Notes: generated by a model not told the origin, from the letters alone. A stretch of DNA of 64,000 bases from an uncultured Eggerthellaceae bacterium (GCA_910588095.1 CAJUQH010000003.1:1-64000), one strand, 5' to 3'; shown: positions 1 to 9,115, counted from the stretch's first letter. Numbers and translations: made by a program.

Positions 1-56
1 CCTCGACGAAGGACGAGGACCGCAACATGGGGCCCATCGAGGTGTTCGCGGCATAA
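1..56 (+). CDS. C-terminal end of an unidentified protein (partial)
   Basis: An open frame enters from the left edge (codon phase beginning at position 3) and stops at TAA 54-56. The visible residues end in ...RNMGPIEVFAA. This is too short to assign a family. About 100 bases separate it from the transporter start, so it may be the upstream member of the same transcription unit. Confidence 0.5.
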   Translation, partial: STKDEDRNMGPIEVFAA

Positions 57-158
57 GAAGCACTACCTTCCCTCCATCTGCAGTCCGTAGAATGAATCAA
101 GGAGGCTGCGGTCGCAGGAGGAGGGAAGGATTTTCCATCAACCCGAGGAGAGGAGCAA

Positions 159-1571
159 ATGATGGAAAGCACATCTGTACCGATGCCTAAGCGTATCATC
201 GGAATCGCACTGGCGGCCGTATGCATCGGGGTCTCGTACTTCCTGCCGGGGAGCGAGGCGCTGTCCCATGAGGGCATCGTGGCCTTGGGCCTGTTGGTGG
301 GCCTCGTATGCTTGTGGGTGACCGCGGCGCTGCCCTTGGGCGTCATCGCGCTGCTCATCACCGTGCTGCTGGCGTTGCTTGGCGTGGTGCCTACGAACGA
401 GGCGTTCGCTGGCTTCGCGAGCGGCCCCTTGTTCTTCATCATCGCCGTGTTCTCGCTGCCGGTCATCATGCTGAAGACCAAGTGGGGAGTGCGCCTCATC
501 AACCAGCTGCTCAAGTGGACGGGCTCCGACTCCAAGAAGATGGTGCTCGGCTTCATGATCGCCACTACCTTGGTGTCCACCGTCATGTCCGACGTTCCCA
601 CCACGGTGCTGTTCCTGGGCTTCGCCCTGACCATCCTGAAGGCGGCTGACGCCAAGCCTGGCTCGTCCAACCTGGGCAAGTGCCTCATGATAGGCATCCC
701 GGTGGCAGCGGTCACGGGCGGCATCGCCACGCCTGCGGGCAGCTCGTTCAACGTGGTGGCCATGAACATACTCACCCAGGCCACGGGAGGCACCATCAGC
801 TTCCTCGACTGGGCCATCGTGGGCTTGCCGGTGGCCATCGTCATGACTCCCATCAGCTGGTTCTTCATCACAACCCTTATCAAGCCCGAGCCCATCGCCG
901 ACAGCTGCCTGCAGGGCATCCGCGACGAGGCGGCGGCATCCAAGACCATCGCCCCGTACGACATCAAGGCCATCACCATCATCGTGCTGCTGGTGGCTCT
1001 GTGGATCATCGGCAACTGGGTGCCCATCTTCAACGCCACGCTGGTGGCCCTCATCGGCCTGGCGGTCATGTTCATGCCGGGCATGAACCTCCTCACCTGG
1101 AAGGAGTTCCAGGATTCCGTGCCGTGGGGCATCGTGCTCATGTGCGGCACCATCATGACCATGGGCGGCGTGGTGCAAGCCACTGGCGGTGCCAAGTTCC
1201 TGGCCGATGCCATCATGGGCAGCGGCGTGACGGGGCTGGGCTTCTTCGCGTGCATCGCCATACTGTTCGCCCTCATCTACCTGCTGCACACCGTGTGTCC
1301 GGTAGGCGTGGCCATCTTGGGCATCTTCCTGCCCATCATGATCGCCCTATGCGGCGACATGGGCTACTCGGCTGCCGTGCCCACCATCGGCCTGGCGGTC
1401 ATCGTGGCTGGCAACTACCTCATGCCGGTCAACCCGACGGTCATGCTCACGTTCGGCGAGGGCTACTACACGTTCGGCGACATGTTCAAGACCGGCCTGG
1501 TGCCGGCGGTTGCTCTCATCGTGCTCATCACGTTCTGGGTGCCCTTCATCGTGGGGGTGCTGGGAATCTAG
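159..1571 (+). CDS. DASS/SLC13-family anion transporter
   Basis: A 470-residue polytopic membrane protein with roughly 12 hydrophobic segments. The order of segments and the polar re-entrant motifs, such as MSDVPTTV near residue 145 and ATPAGSSFNVV near residue 190, match the divalent anion:Na+ symporter (DASS, SLC13) family, which imports dicarboxylates and related organic anions. ATG 159 follows a GAGGAGAGGAG ribosome site; ATG 162 is an equally possible start. The molybdoenzyme gene follows 140 bases downstream on the same strand across a hairpin. I infer that it imports an anionic substrate for the neighbouring molybdoenzyme or CoA-dependent pathway. The actual substrate cannot be read from sequence. 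Confidence 0.85.
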   Translation: MMESTSVPMPKRIIGIALAAVCIGVSYFLPGSEALSHEGIVALGLLVGLVCLWVTAALPLGVIALLITVLLALLGVVPTNEAFAGFASGPLFFIIAVFSLPVIMLKTKWGVRLINQLLKWTGSDSKKMVLGFMIATTLVSTVMSDVPTTVLFLGFALTILKAADAKPGSSNLGKCLMIGIPVAAVTGGIATPAGSSFNVVAMNILTQATGGTISFLDWAIVGLPVAIVMTPISWFFITTLIKPEPIADSCLQGIRDEAAASKTIAPYDIKAITIIVLLVALWIIGNWVPIFNATLVALIGLAVMFMPGMNLLTWKEFQDSVPWGIVLMCGTIMTMGGVVQATGGAKFLADAIMGSGVTGLGFFACIAILFALIYLLHTVCPVGVAILGIFLPIMIALCGDMGYSAAVPTIGLAVIVAGNYLMPVNPTVMLTFGEGYYTFGDMFKTGLVPAVALIVLITFWVPFIVGVLGI

Positions 1572-1597
1572 CGCGGTAGCGCATTGCGCACGGGCGA

Positions 1598-1636
1598 GCG
1601 GGCAGCAGCGGAGGCGCACGCGCCGTTGCTGCCCGT
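1598..1636 (+). other. Intercistronic hairpin between transporter and molybdoenzyme genes
   Basis: GGGCAGCAGCGG (1600-1611) pairs with CCGTTGCTGCCC (1623-1634) through one G-T wobble, and the stem extends by one or two pairs outside. No T-run follows, so it is more likely an mRNA-processing or stabilising stem, or a partial terminator that lowers downstream expression, than a full terminator. Confidence 0.5.
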
Positions 1637-1711
1637 GCTGCATCGAAGGAAGGCCCGCAGGCGCCGCTCCGGCGCCGTAGCTGGCCGCAAAGCGAAGGAA
1701 GGAACGAGGCT

Positions 1712-3982
1712 ATGACGGAATACAAGACCCAAGACGACCCGACTGGCCGCCAGTGGACCTGGCAAGACGGTGACTTCACCGTCTACCGGTCGAGCGCCCG
1801 CACGGGCCCGGGCTGCCACGACAACTGCGGCGTGCTCATGTACGTGAAGGATGGCGTGCTCGACCACGTGGAAGGCGATCCCGACAACCCCTATAACCAG
1901 GGGCGCCTGTGCCCGCGGTGCCTGGCTTACAACGAGATGCTCAACCATCCCGACCGCCTGCTGTACCCGCAGAAGCGAGCCCGCGCCGATCGCGGCAAGA
2001 ACGCGTTCGAGCGCATCACGTGGGATGAGGCCTACGACATCATCGAGCGCGAGATGGGCAAGGTCATCGAGCAGTACGGCCCCGAATCCATCTGGGTGAC
2101 CCAGGGCACCGGCCGCGACATCAACGGCTACGGCCCCTACATGGCCCAGTGCTTCGGCACGCCCAACTACGGCACCGGCTTCCTGTCGGGCCAGGCGTGC
2201 TATGCGCCGCGCATCTTCAGCACCGCGCTCAAGGCGGGCGGCCTGTACATATGCGATTACTCGCAGTTCATGCCCGACCGCTACGACGATCCGCGCTGGG
2301 AGGCACCAGAGTACATCCTCATATGGGGCAACAACCCTGTCGTGGCCAACTCCGACGGCACGTTGGGCCACTGGGTGGTCGAGTCGATGAAGCGTGGCAG
2401 CAAGCTCATCGTCATGGACCCGACGCTCACATGGTGCGCTGCCCACGCCGACGTGTGGCTGCAAGTGCGCCCTGGCACCGATGCTGCGCTGGCCCTGGCC
2501 CTGTGCAACGTCATCATCGAGAAGGGGCTTGAGGACAAGGATTTCGTGAGCCGCTGGTGCTATGGCTATGAGGAGTTCAAAGAGCATGTGAAGCCCAACA
2601 CCGCGGCTTGGGCTGCCGAGATATGCGGCGTTGACGAAGAGCTCATCGTGGAGGCTGCCACCAAGATAGGCAACGCGAAATCGGCCTGCCTGCAATGGGG
2701 CGTGGCGATGGACCACACCTCCGAGGGTTTCGTGACCGGCATGGCGTGCTTCGATCTGATGGCGCTTACCGGCAACTTCGAGAAGCCGGGCACCATGGTG
2801 GCCGCCAACCCCGTATGGGGCATGAGCGTCACCTGGATGCCCAACGACCGGGTGTGGAAGGGCTGTTCGACGCCGGTCGAGCACCCTGAGATGGTGAACA
2901 ACGGCGGCTATCCGGCGCTCAAGGCCATGGCGGCCACGAGCCCTGACGCGCTGCTCAAGGCCATGGAGACAGGCGAGCCGTATCCCATCAAGGCCATGTT
3001 CATGATGCAGAACAACGCCATCAGCTGCATGGGCGCCCAGCCCCAACGCATCCTGCCAGCGCTGCAGAACACCGACTTCAACGTGGTGGTCGACCTGTTC
3101 ATGACCCCTACGGCCCTGGCGTGCGCCGACGTGCTGCTGCCAGCGGCTTGCTTCAGCGAGCGCATCGGCATCGCGGGGCATCAGCCCTATGCGCTGTCGG
3201 CCATCGTGCAGGCCACCGAGCCCCGCGGCGAATGCCGCAGCGACCAGCGCATCATCTACGAGGTGGGCGCGCGCTTCGGTGGCAAGGACCATGAGCCGTG
3301 GACGACCGAAGAGGAGTTCTACGACTACCTGCTGCGCGACACGGGCCTCACCTATCAGAGCCTGCGCGAGCGCAGCTGGGCCTATCCTGAGTTCGAGTAC
3401 AACAAGCACGAGAAGGGCATGCTGCGCCGCGACGGCGGCGTGGGCTTCGCCACCTCCACCGGGCGGTACAACTTCTACTGCCCCGAGATGGCGCATTTCG
3501 GCTTCTCGCCCTTCGCCACGTACGAGGAGCCGCCGGAGAGCCCCATCTCCACGCCAGAGCTGGCCGCCAAGTACCCGCTGGTGCTCACGACCGGTGCGCG
3601 CAAATGGGGCTTCTTCCATTCCGAGCATCGTCAGAGCCCGTCCATGCGCCGCATGCACCCCGACCCCGAGATACTCATCCATCCCGATACCGCAGCCGAA
3701 TACGGCATTGCCGACGGCGATTGGGTGAAAGTGGAGAACCATCTGGGCGACTGCGTGATGAAGGCGCACCTCACGCCGCGCATCCGCCGCGACACGGTGT
3801 CGGCCGACCATGCCTGGTGGTTCCCCGAGCGCGACCCCGAGGATGGCACGCTGTTCGGCGTGATGGAGAGCAACATCAACAAGCTCATTCCCATGCGGCC
3901 GGGCAAATCGGGCTTGGGCGCGTCGTACAAGTCTGAGCTGTGCGCTATCAGCAAGGCAGAAAGGAACCCCCGCCATGCATAA
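1712..3982 (+). CDS. Molybdopterin-dependent oxidoreductase (DMSO reductase family), catalytic subunit
   Basis: A 756-residue protein with the DMSO-reductase-family layout: N-terminal Fe-S segment, two central molybdopterin-binding domains and a C-terminal molydopterin dinucleotide-binding domain (from about residue 620). The Fe-S cysteines are unusual: C35-x3-C39 and C67-x2-C70, rather than Cx2Cx3Cx~27C. SGQACYAPR around C163 lies where the protein ligand of molybdenum is expected, so a Cys ligand is inferred. There is no Tat signal, so it should be cytoplasmic. ATG 1712 follows AAGGAAGGA. The frame overlaps the ferredoxin gene by 8 bases, indicating a two-subunit enzyme. Family members include acetylene hydratase, pyrogallol transhydroxylase and gut catechol dehydroxylases; the reaction here is unknown. 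Confidence 0.85.
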   Translation: MTEYKTQDDPTGRQWTWQDGDFTVYRSSARTGPGCHDNCGVLMYVKDGVLDHVEGDPDNPYNQGRLCPRCLAYNEMLNHPDRLLYPQKRARADRGKNAFERITWDEAYDIIEREMGKVIEQYGPESIWVTQGTGRDINGYGPYMAQCFGTPNYGTGFLSGQACYAPRIFSTALKAGGLYICDYSQFMPDRYDDPRWEAPEYILIWGNNPVVANSDGTLGHWVVESMKRGSKLIVMDPTLTWCAAHADVWLQVRPGTDAALALALCNVIIEKGLEDKDFVSRWCYGYEEFKEHVKPNTAAWAAEICGVDEELIVEAATKIGNAKSACLQWGVAMDHTSEGFVTGMACFDLMALTGNFEKPGTMVAANPVWGMSVTWMPNDRVWKGCSTPVEHPEMVNNGGYPALKAMAATSPDALLKAMETGEPYPIKAMFMMQNNAISCMGAQPQRILPALQNTDFNVVVDLFMTPTALACADVLLPAACFSERIGIAGHQPYALSAIVQATEPRGECRSDQRIIYEVGARFGGKDHEPWTTEEEFYDYLLRDTGLTYQSLRERSWAYPEFEYNKHEKGMLRRDGGVGFATSTGRYNFYCPEMAHFGFSPFATYEEPPESPISTPELAAKYPLVLTTGARKWGFFHSEHRQSPSMRRMHPDPEILIHPDTAAEYGIADGDWVKVENHLGDCVMKAHLTPRIRRDTVSADHAWWFPERDPEDGTLFGVMESNINKLIPMRPGKSGLGASYKSELCAISKAERNPRHA

Positions 3983-4298
3983 GTACCTCGCCGTGGACTA
4001 CGGCTTCTGCACCGGCTGCCACACCTGTGAGATAGCCTGCCAGCAGGTGCATGGCTTGGCGCCGGACAAGTTCGGCATCAAGCTCACCCAGATAGGCCCC
4101 GACCAGCTGGACGAGCGCCGCTGGCAGTATGAGTTCGTGCCGGTGCCTACTGACCGCTGCGACCATTGCTCGTACCGTCAGGCCGAGGGCAAGCAGCCCT
4201 CGTGCGTGCAGCATTGCCAGGCTGGCTGCCTGTACTACGGCACCCTTGATGAGCTGGCGGATGTCATTGCCAAGCCGAAGGTGGCCATCTTCTCCTAA
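3975..4298 (+). CDS. 4Fe-4S ferredoxin-type electron-transfer subunit
   Basis: A 107-residue protein. C12-x2-C15-x2-C18-x3-C22 is a classical 4Fe-4S motif, and a second cysteine set (DRCDHC, then SCVQHCQAGC) can hold one or two more clusters, as in the DmsB/HybA-like iron-sulfur subunits but much shorter. Its start lies inside the end of the molybdoenzyme gene, so the two are translationally coupled, and it should feed electrons to that enzyme. No membrane anchor subunit follows, so the complex is probably soluble. A strong bidirectional terminator lies just downstream. Confidence 0.85.
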   Translation: MHKYLAVDYGFCTGCHTCEIACQQVHGLAPDKFGIKLTQIGPDQLDERRWQYEFVPVPTDRCDHCSYRQAEGKQPSCVQHCQAGCLYYGTLDELADVIAKPKVAIFS

Positions 4299-4335
4299 GG
4301 TCTTCTCATAAGAGGGCTTCTGGCCCGAAAGCGTT

Positions 4336-4373
4336 GGAGAGGGGTGCTCGCATGGCGCGGGCACCCCTCTCTG
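4336..4373. terminator. Bidirectional terminator between convergent genes
   Basis: GAGAGGGGTGC (4337-4347) and GCACCCCTCTC (4361-4371) form a perfect 11-bp stem, extended inward by about four more pairs. It lies between the ferredoxin gene and the convergent LysR gene. The T-run is poor, but stem strength and location support termination for both. Confidence 0.75.
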
Positions 4374-4394
4374 CTTGCTCGCTGTTCAGCAGCG

Positions 4395-5369
4395 CTAAGC
4401 GCTCGGCTCGATCAGCCGATCACGCCCCTCGTCGGCGCGGCGCATGAGCTCTTCGACGAAGAACGCCAGCTCGGGTCGTTCGGGGTCCTTCCGCAAGAGG
4501 GCGTAGGCATCGACGTAGCGCTTCTTGTCGGTGAAGCGCATTATCTTGGTGTGCTGCTTGAGCAGGTCGGCGATGATGGGCTTGTACTTGGGGTCCACGC
4601 GGGTGAGCAAGTGGATGCCGTCGCCGGGGTCGGTGGCGTAGAACTCCAAGGGGTCGCTGGAAGGCACCATGGTTATGTTGGGGTAGAAGCCTTCCTCGGC
4701 GCACATGGCTATGAAATCCTTGCGGAACTGCTCGCTGTGGAGGTTCGATTGCAGGATGAATCGCTGCTGCGAGAGCTCGCGCAGGGTGACGCCTTTGCGC
4801 TGGGCCAAGGGGCTCTCACGCGAGAGGCCCACCACCAGCTCGCCATGGAACTCGGGAATCCAGATGGCCTGCAGGTCGTCCCCGATGTCTGGAGGCATGC
4901 CCTCCCCATGGGTGATGATGGTCTCGAACGAGATGTCCACCTTATCCTTCTCGACCATCTGGCGAGCGTTCAGGCCGCCGCTGTCGAGGTTCACGAACTC
5001 GATGCGCAGCCCCTCGAACATCTTCTTCGCCTTGGGGCTCACCTCGTTGATGCCGATGAACAGCGTGTTGGCATGCAGCATGTTCACGATGAGGATGCGC
5101 CGGTTCTGCGCCGATGGCAGCGATCGCAGGTCGGAGAGCATGTTCTCTTGGTCGCGGATTATCTTCCCGGCGTACTTCAGTATGATCTCGCCTTGCTTCG
5201 TAAGGCTGAGCGGGCGCGTCTCGTAGAACAGCCGCGCGCCCACCTCGCGGCTGAGCGTTGCCATGTGCCGGCTGAGCGATGGCTGTGACATGTTGAGCGC
5301 TTGGGCTGCCGCCACGAAGCTCTTGTGGGTGGCGAGGGTCATGAATTCTCGGTACAGCTCAATGTCCAT
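4395..5369 (-). CDS. LysR-family transcriptional regulator
   Basis: A 324-residue protein. The N-terminal winged helix-turn-helix (residues 1-60, FVAAAQALNMSQPSLSRHMATLSREVGARLF) is typical of LysR regulators, followed by a periplasmic-binding-like effector domain. The start is supported by GAGGAG just upstream on the minus strand. It is transcribed divergently from the cai/fix-like operon with 280 bases between them, the usual LysR arrangement. It is therefore the probable activator of that operon, with the pathway substrate or its CoA ester as likely co-inducer (inference). It converges with the transporter/molybdoenzyme unit, which may belong to the same regulon. Confidence 0.9.
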   Translation of the reverse strand: MDIELYREFMTLATHKSFVAAAQALNMSQPSLSRHMATLSREVGARLFYETRPLSLTKQGEIILKYAGKIIRDQENMLSDLRSLPSAQNRRILIVNMLHANTLFIGINEVSPKAKKMFEGLRIEFVNLDSGGLNARQMVEKDKVDISFETIITHGEGMPPDIGDDLQAIWIPEFHGELVVGLSRESPLAQRKGVTLRELSQQRFILQSNLHSEQFRKDFIAMCAEEGFYPNITMVPSSDPLEFYATDPGDGIHLLTRVDPKYKPIIADLLKQHTKIMRFTDKKRYVDAYALLRKDPERPELAFFVEELMRRADEGRDRLIEPSA

Positions 5370-5483
5370 AAGCGCATCTCCTCAATGCTACAGCGTAAGG
5401 GCCCAAACTATGCAGGAAGTGGATTGGCAGATGACGGGAATCGAATGGAATATCGTCTGATTTCGTGCGCCTGAACTTGCAAT

Positions 5484-5521
5484 ATACGTATTTGTACCAT
5501 ACCAGCGCATGCTCCCATAAT
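5484..5521 (+). promoter_or_regulatory. Candidate promoter and LysR site for the cai/fix-like operon
   Basis: TTGTAC (5492-5497), an 18-base spacer and CATAAT (5516-5521) make a plausible sigma-70 promoter. The 8-bp palindrome ATACGTAT (5484-5491) abuts the -35 box, where a LysR activator would bind. The surrounding stretch is AT-rich compared with the genome. The untranslated leader would be about 120 bases. Confidence 0.5.
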
Positions 5522-5649
5522 AGCAAAAGCGAAGGTGCTCGGCCTGGTGCGAATCTAACGGTTTGCCAACAAAAGCCAGCGCCTGGCCGCTCGGCTTGAG
5601 CGGCCCATTCTTGAGGAGCCGGTCCCGGTGGGCCGGGGAAGGAGCTACC

Positions 5650-6795
5650 ATGGATTTCAAGAGGACCGAGGAGCAGGAGCTGTTGCTCGAGAGCCTGCGC
5701 ACCGTGTACGAGCGCGGCGATTTCGAGGAGTACTTCAAGGAGTGCGATCGCAATCACGCCTACCCCTCTAAGGCCGTCGAGGCCATGGTGGAGGCGGGCT
5801 TCTCGTCGCTGGGCATCCCGGAAGAGCATGGCGGCACCGAGACCGACCTGCTCACCCAGGTCATGGTGGCCGAAGAGGCCCATGCTCTGGGCTGGCCTTC
5901 GCTGTGCTGGATCAACTTCTCCACCGAGGTCGATGACATCTTGGCCTTCGGAAACGAGCAGCAGCAGGCCCAGATCCTCGAGTACGCTCTGCAGGGCCGC
6001 AAGCCGTTCACCTTGGGCTTCACCGAACCGCAGGCGGGCTCTGACAGCGCCGCCATGGCCACCACCGCCACCAAGCGCGACGGCAAGGTGTACATCAGCG
6101 GCGTCAAGACGTTCAGCACCAGCGCCGACATGGCGCCGTTCATGCTATGCGTGGCTCGCAGCGGCGTGAACGAGAACCCTTACAAAGACTTCAGCATGTA
6201 CTTGTTCCCCATGGACCGCGAAGGCGTGCGCATATCGAAGCTCGACAAGATAGGCAACAACATGTGCGGCACGTTCGAGGTGTACCTCAACGACGTGGAG
6301 TGCGACGAGTCCGACCTGGTGGGCGCCGAGTGCCAGGGCTTCTACCAGCTCATGAAGAACTTCGAGGTGGAGCGCATCACCATCTGCGCCGCCAACGTGG
6401 GCATGGCCCGCTGCGCCTATGACGAGGCGCTGCGCTACGCCGCCCAGCGCGAGCAGTTCGGCAAGCCCATCGGCACCTTCCAGCTCATCCAAGAGAAGCT
6501 GGTCGACATGCGCATAAAGATCGAGAACATGCAGAACATGCTGTACAAGGCCGCCTGGAAGAAGGATCAGGGCGAGTCGGTGTCCATCGACTCTTCGCTA
6601 CTGAAGCGTTATACAGGCAAGGCCGCGTTCGAGGTCATCGACGATGCCATGCAGATCATGGGCGGCATCGGCTACGTGAACGACTGCCGCATATCGCGGC
6701 TGTGGCGCGACCAGCGCGTATACCGCATCATGGCCGGCACCGAGGAGATCATGGTGCATACGGCTGGGCGCGCCCTGGTCAAGGAAGCCCGCTAG
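5650..6795 (+). CDS. caiA: CaiA-like acyl-CoA dehydrogenase/reductase
   Basis: A 381-residue flavoprotein that I recognise as close to E. coli CaiA (crotonobetainyl-CoA reductase, 380 residues) along its whole length: it starts MDFKRTEEQELLLESLR and has the FTEPQAGSDSA flavin motif. Near the C-terminus IMAGTEEIM replaces the YEGT motif that carries the catalytic Glu of fatty-acid dehydrogenases; CaiA also lacks that motif. This suggests enoyl-CoA reduction rather than beta-oxidation. An in-frame start exists at 5563, but ATG 5650 has the better ribosome site (GGGGAAGGAG) and matches the family. Electrons would come from the two ETF subunits encoded immediately downstream. The true substrate is unknown. 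Confidence 0.85.
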   Translation: MDFKRTEEQELLLESLRTVYERGDFEEYFKECDRNHAYPSKAVEAMVEAGFSSLGIPEEHGGTETDLLTQVMVAEEAHALGWPSLCWINFSTEVDDILAFGNEQQQAQILEYALQGRKPFTLGFTEPQAGSDSAAMATTATKRDGKVYISGVKTFSTSADMAPFMLCVARSGVNENPYKDFSMYLFPMDREGVRISKLDKIGNNMCGTFEVYLNDVECDESDLVGAECQGFYQLMKNFEVERITICAANVGMARCAYDEALRYAAQREQFGKPIGTFQLIQEKLVDMRIKIENMQNMLYKAAWKKDQGESVSIDSSLLKRYTGKAAFEVIDDAMQIMGGIGYVNDCRISRLWRDQRVYRIMAGTEEIMVHTAGRALVKEAR

Positions 6796-6810
6796 GGAAG
6801 GGGAAGGCTC

Positions 6811-7572
6811 ATGAATGTAGTTGCTTGCTACAAAGTGGTCCCCGACGCCCAGGACATCCAGGCGGCGCCGGGTGCGGCTCCCGACCTGAGCCGGGCCGAG
6901 CGCGTCATAGGAGAGTATGACCTCATGGCGCTGGAGGAGGCGGCCAAGCTAGCCGAGGCGACCGAGGGACGCGCGGTCCTGCTGAGCGCCGGCAGCTCGG
7001 CCGTGAACGACACCAAGCTGGTGAAGGCGGCGCTTTCGCGTGGAGCCGAGGAGCTGTTCTGCGTGGTGGATGACGCCTTGGAGAGCGCCGACGCATGGCA
7101 GACCGCCACAGCGCTGGCTGCGGCCCTTGGGCGCATGGAATACGACGTGGTGCTGTGCGGCGAAGGGTCGTCCGACCAGTATGCCCAGCAAGTGGGCTCG
7201 CTGCTCGGCAGCATGCTGGGCGTGCCAACCTTGAATGGCGTGAGCGCCGTCACGGCGATCGATGGCAAGCTGCGGGTCGAGCGCACGTTGGAAGACGTGG
7301 TGGAAACGGTGGACGTTCCCTTGCCGGCTGTGCTGTGCGTGACGAGCGACATCAACCTGCCTCGCGTGCCGCAGCTGAAGGACATCTTGGCTGCGGGGAA
7401 GAAGCCGGTCACCTCTTGGGGCCTCGACGAGCTGGGCGGCTTGGCCGCCACGGCGGTGGAGGTGGAGTCGGTGCTGGCTCCCCAGGATGCCGAGCGCAAG
7501 CACATCATCTATGACGAGGTGTCCGACGAGGCCATAGCGGCCGTGGCTTCGGCCATCAAGGCAGCGCGGTAA
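6811..7572 (+). CDS. fixA: Electron transfer flavoprotein beta subunit (FixA-like)
   Basis: A 253-residue protein with the ETF beta/FixA fold: an adenine-nucleotide alpha-hydrolase-like domain starting MNVVACYKVVPDAQDIQ and the conserved EGSSDQYAQQVGSLLGSMLGVP segment. It pairs with the alpha subunit 13 bases downstream to form the flavin heterodimer that shuttles electrons between the FixC/FixX module and the CaiA-like reductase. Position between caiA and fixB and short spacing indicate co-translation. Confidence 0.9.
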   Translation: MNVVACYKVVPDAQDIQAAPGAAPDLSRAERVIGEYDLMALEEAAKLAEATEGRAVLLSAGSSAVNDTKLVKAALSRGAEELFCVVDDALESADAWQTATALAAALGRMEYDVVLCGEGSSDQYAQQVGSLLGSMLGVPTLNGVSAVTAIDGKLRVERTLEDVVETVDVPLPAVLCVTSDINLPRVPQLKDILAAGKKPVTSWGLDELGGLAATAVEVESVLAPQDAERKHIIYDEVSDEAIAAVASAIKAAR

Positions 7573-7585
7573 AGGGAGGTCGAGC

Positions 7586-8512
7586 ATGGAACAAGCAACG
7601 TGGGTCATAGCCGAGAAGCCCCAGGATTACCCGGCCTTATGCGCTATCGCCCGTACGCTGGGCGTGCCGGTGACGGCAGTGTGGGCAGGCGCCCAAGATG
7701 ATTGCGCAGCCGTAGCCGGTTGCGGTGCTGACAAGGTGCTGTGCGCATCCTTGGCCGATGGCGAGCTGTACGAGCAGGCGTTCGGCGCTGTGGTGGAAGC
7801 TGCGCAGGCTGCCGCCCCGCGCGCCGTGCTGCTGGCTTCGACGAAGCGCCTGCGCCTGGGCGCTGCGCGCCTGGGCGTGGCCTTGGGCACCAAGGCGGTC
7901 AACGATGCCGCCAGCATAACGCTGGAAGACGGCGCGTTGGTGACCGAGCGCATGGTGTACGGCGGAAGCGCCAACTGCCGCGAGCGCATGGCCGAAGGCA
8001 CGGCCATCGTGCTGGTGAGCGAAGGGCTGCTGGCTGCCCAGCAGCCTGCTGGCGGGGCTGATGCGCCGGTGGAGATGCTGCCGGCCGCGGCACCCAGCGC
8101 CATGGCGCTGGTGGAGCGCAGCCCGCGCACGGTCGAGGCAGTGAACCTGGCGGCAGCGCGCCGCATCGTCAGCGTCGGCCGCGGCATACGCGCGAAGGAC
8201 GACCTGCAGATGATCGACGCCTTGGCGGCGCTGCTCGAAGCCGAGGTGGGCTGCACCCGTCCGCTGGCAGAAGGCGAGGACTGGCTCTCGCGCGAGCGCT
8301 ACATAGGCGTTTCCGGCGTCATGGCCAACCCTGACCTCTTCATCGCCTTGGGCCTTTCCGGCCAAGTGCAGCACATGGTGGGCGCGTCGGGCTCGCGCAC
8401 GATCGTGGTCGTGAACAAAGACAAGGCAGCACCTGTGTTCAAGTACGCCGACTACGGCATCGTCGGCGACCTGTACGAGGTGGTTCCCGCGCTTTCCGCT
8501 GCCCTGGCTTGA
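7586..8512 (+). CDS. fixB: Electron transfer flavoprotein alpha subunit (FixB-like)
   Basis: A 308-residue protein. The C-terminal FAD-binding domain is clear: VSVGRGIRAKDDLQ, GLSGQVQHMVGASGS, then NKDKAAPVFKYADYGIVGDLYEVVP, the ETF alpha signature. Partner of the preceding FixA-like subunit. With fixC and fixX at the end of the operon it completes a FixABCX set; in other organisms FixABCX complexes can bifurcate electrons from NADH, and whether this one does cannot be decided from sequence reading. Confidence 0.9.
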   Translation: MEQATWVIAEKPQDYPALCAIARTLGVPVTAVWAGAQDDCAAVAGCGADKVLCASLADGELYEQAFGAVVEAAQAAAPRAVLLASTKRLRLGAARLGVALGTKAVNDAASITLEDGALVTERMVYGGSANCRERMAEGTAIVLVSEGLLAAQQPAGGADAPVEMLPAAAPSAMALVERSPRTVEAVNLAAARRIVSVGRGIRAKDDLQMIDALAALLEAEVGCTRPLAEGEDWLSRERYIGVSGVMANPDLFIALGLSGQVQHMVGASGSRTIVVVNKDKAAPVFKYADYGIVGDLYEVVPALSAALA

Positions 8513-8566
8513 GACACCCCCTGTCAACCTTGCGCCTAGCGCGCGTTAGCAACGAGGAGGAGCATC

Positions 8567-9025
8567 ATGGATAATGAACTGATGGAGCAACTGCGGAAGA
8601 ACGTGTCCGAGGGCCCCACCCCCTATGTGAACATGGCGGGCCTTCAAGCCGAGGTCGTCGAGCCGCGTCATGTGCGCCTGCGCCTGCCCGTCGAGCCCAC
8701 GCACAAGAACCATGTGGGCATCGCCTATGCGGGCAGCGAGTTCGTGTTGGCCGAGATAGCTGGCGGCACGCTGTTCATGGCTACTTACGGCACCGACACC
8801 TTCGTCCCGGTGCTGAAGAGCGTCGATATCAAGTTCGTCAAGCCTGGCACCACCGACCTCGTGGCCGATGTTGCCCTGACCGAGCAGGAAGCTGCCGAGA
8901 AGATAGCCCCCGCCCAAGAGCGCGGCCGCGGCGATTACCTGCTCGATGTTGCCGTAACCGACGAGAGCGGCGAAGCCGTCGCCCTGTTCGCATTCAACTA
9001 CTTCGCGCTGCCCGCGCAAAGGTAA
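8567..9025 (+). CDS. Hot-dog-fold protein, possible acyl-CoA thioesterase
   Basis: A 152-residue protein resembling the DUF4442/YiiD-C/PaaI hot-dog group: NHVGIAYAGSEFVLAEIAGG matches the conserved helix region that carries the active-site acid in thioesterases, and the surrounding strands fit. It could release CoA from a dead-end or final acyl-CoA of the pathway, or act as a hydratase-like hot-dog enzyme. It stands where E. coli cai operons encode no such protein, and no crotonase-type CaiD is present. ATG 8567 follows GAGGAGGAGC. Confidence 0.65.
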   Translation: MDNELMEQLRKNVSEGPTPYVNMAGLQAEVVEPRHVRLRLPVEPTHKNHVGIAYAGSEFVLAEIAGGTLFMATYGTDTFVPVLKSVDIKFVKPGTTDLVADVALTEQEAAEKIAPAQERGRGDYLLDVAVTDESGEAVALFAFNYFALPAQR

Positions 9026-9115
9026 TCCCTGGATCCCCTGCTTTTGCGCCGGGCGAGCTTGTGGAGGCGAGAGCCACTGCCTCGCCTCCCTTGCATCAAG
9101 GAAAGGAAAGTCCTC

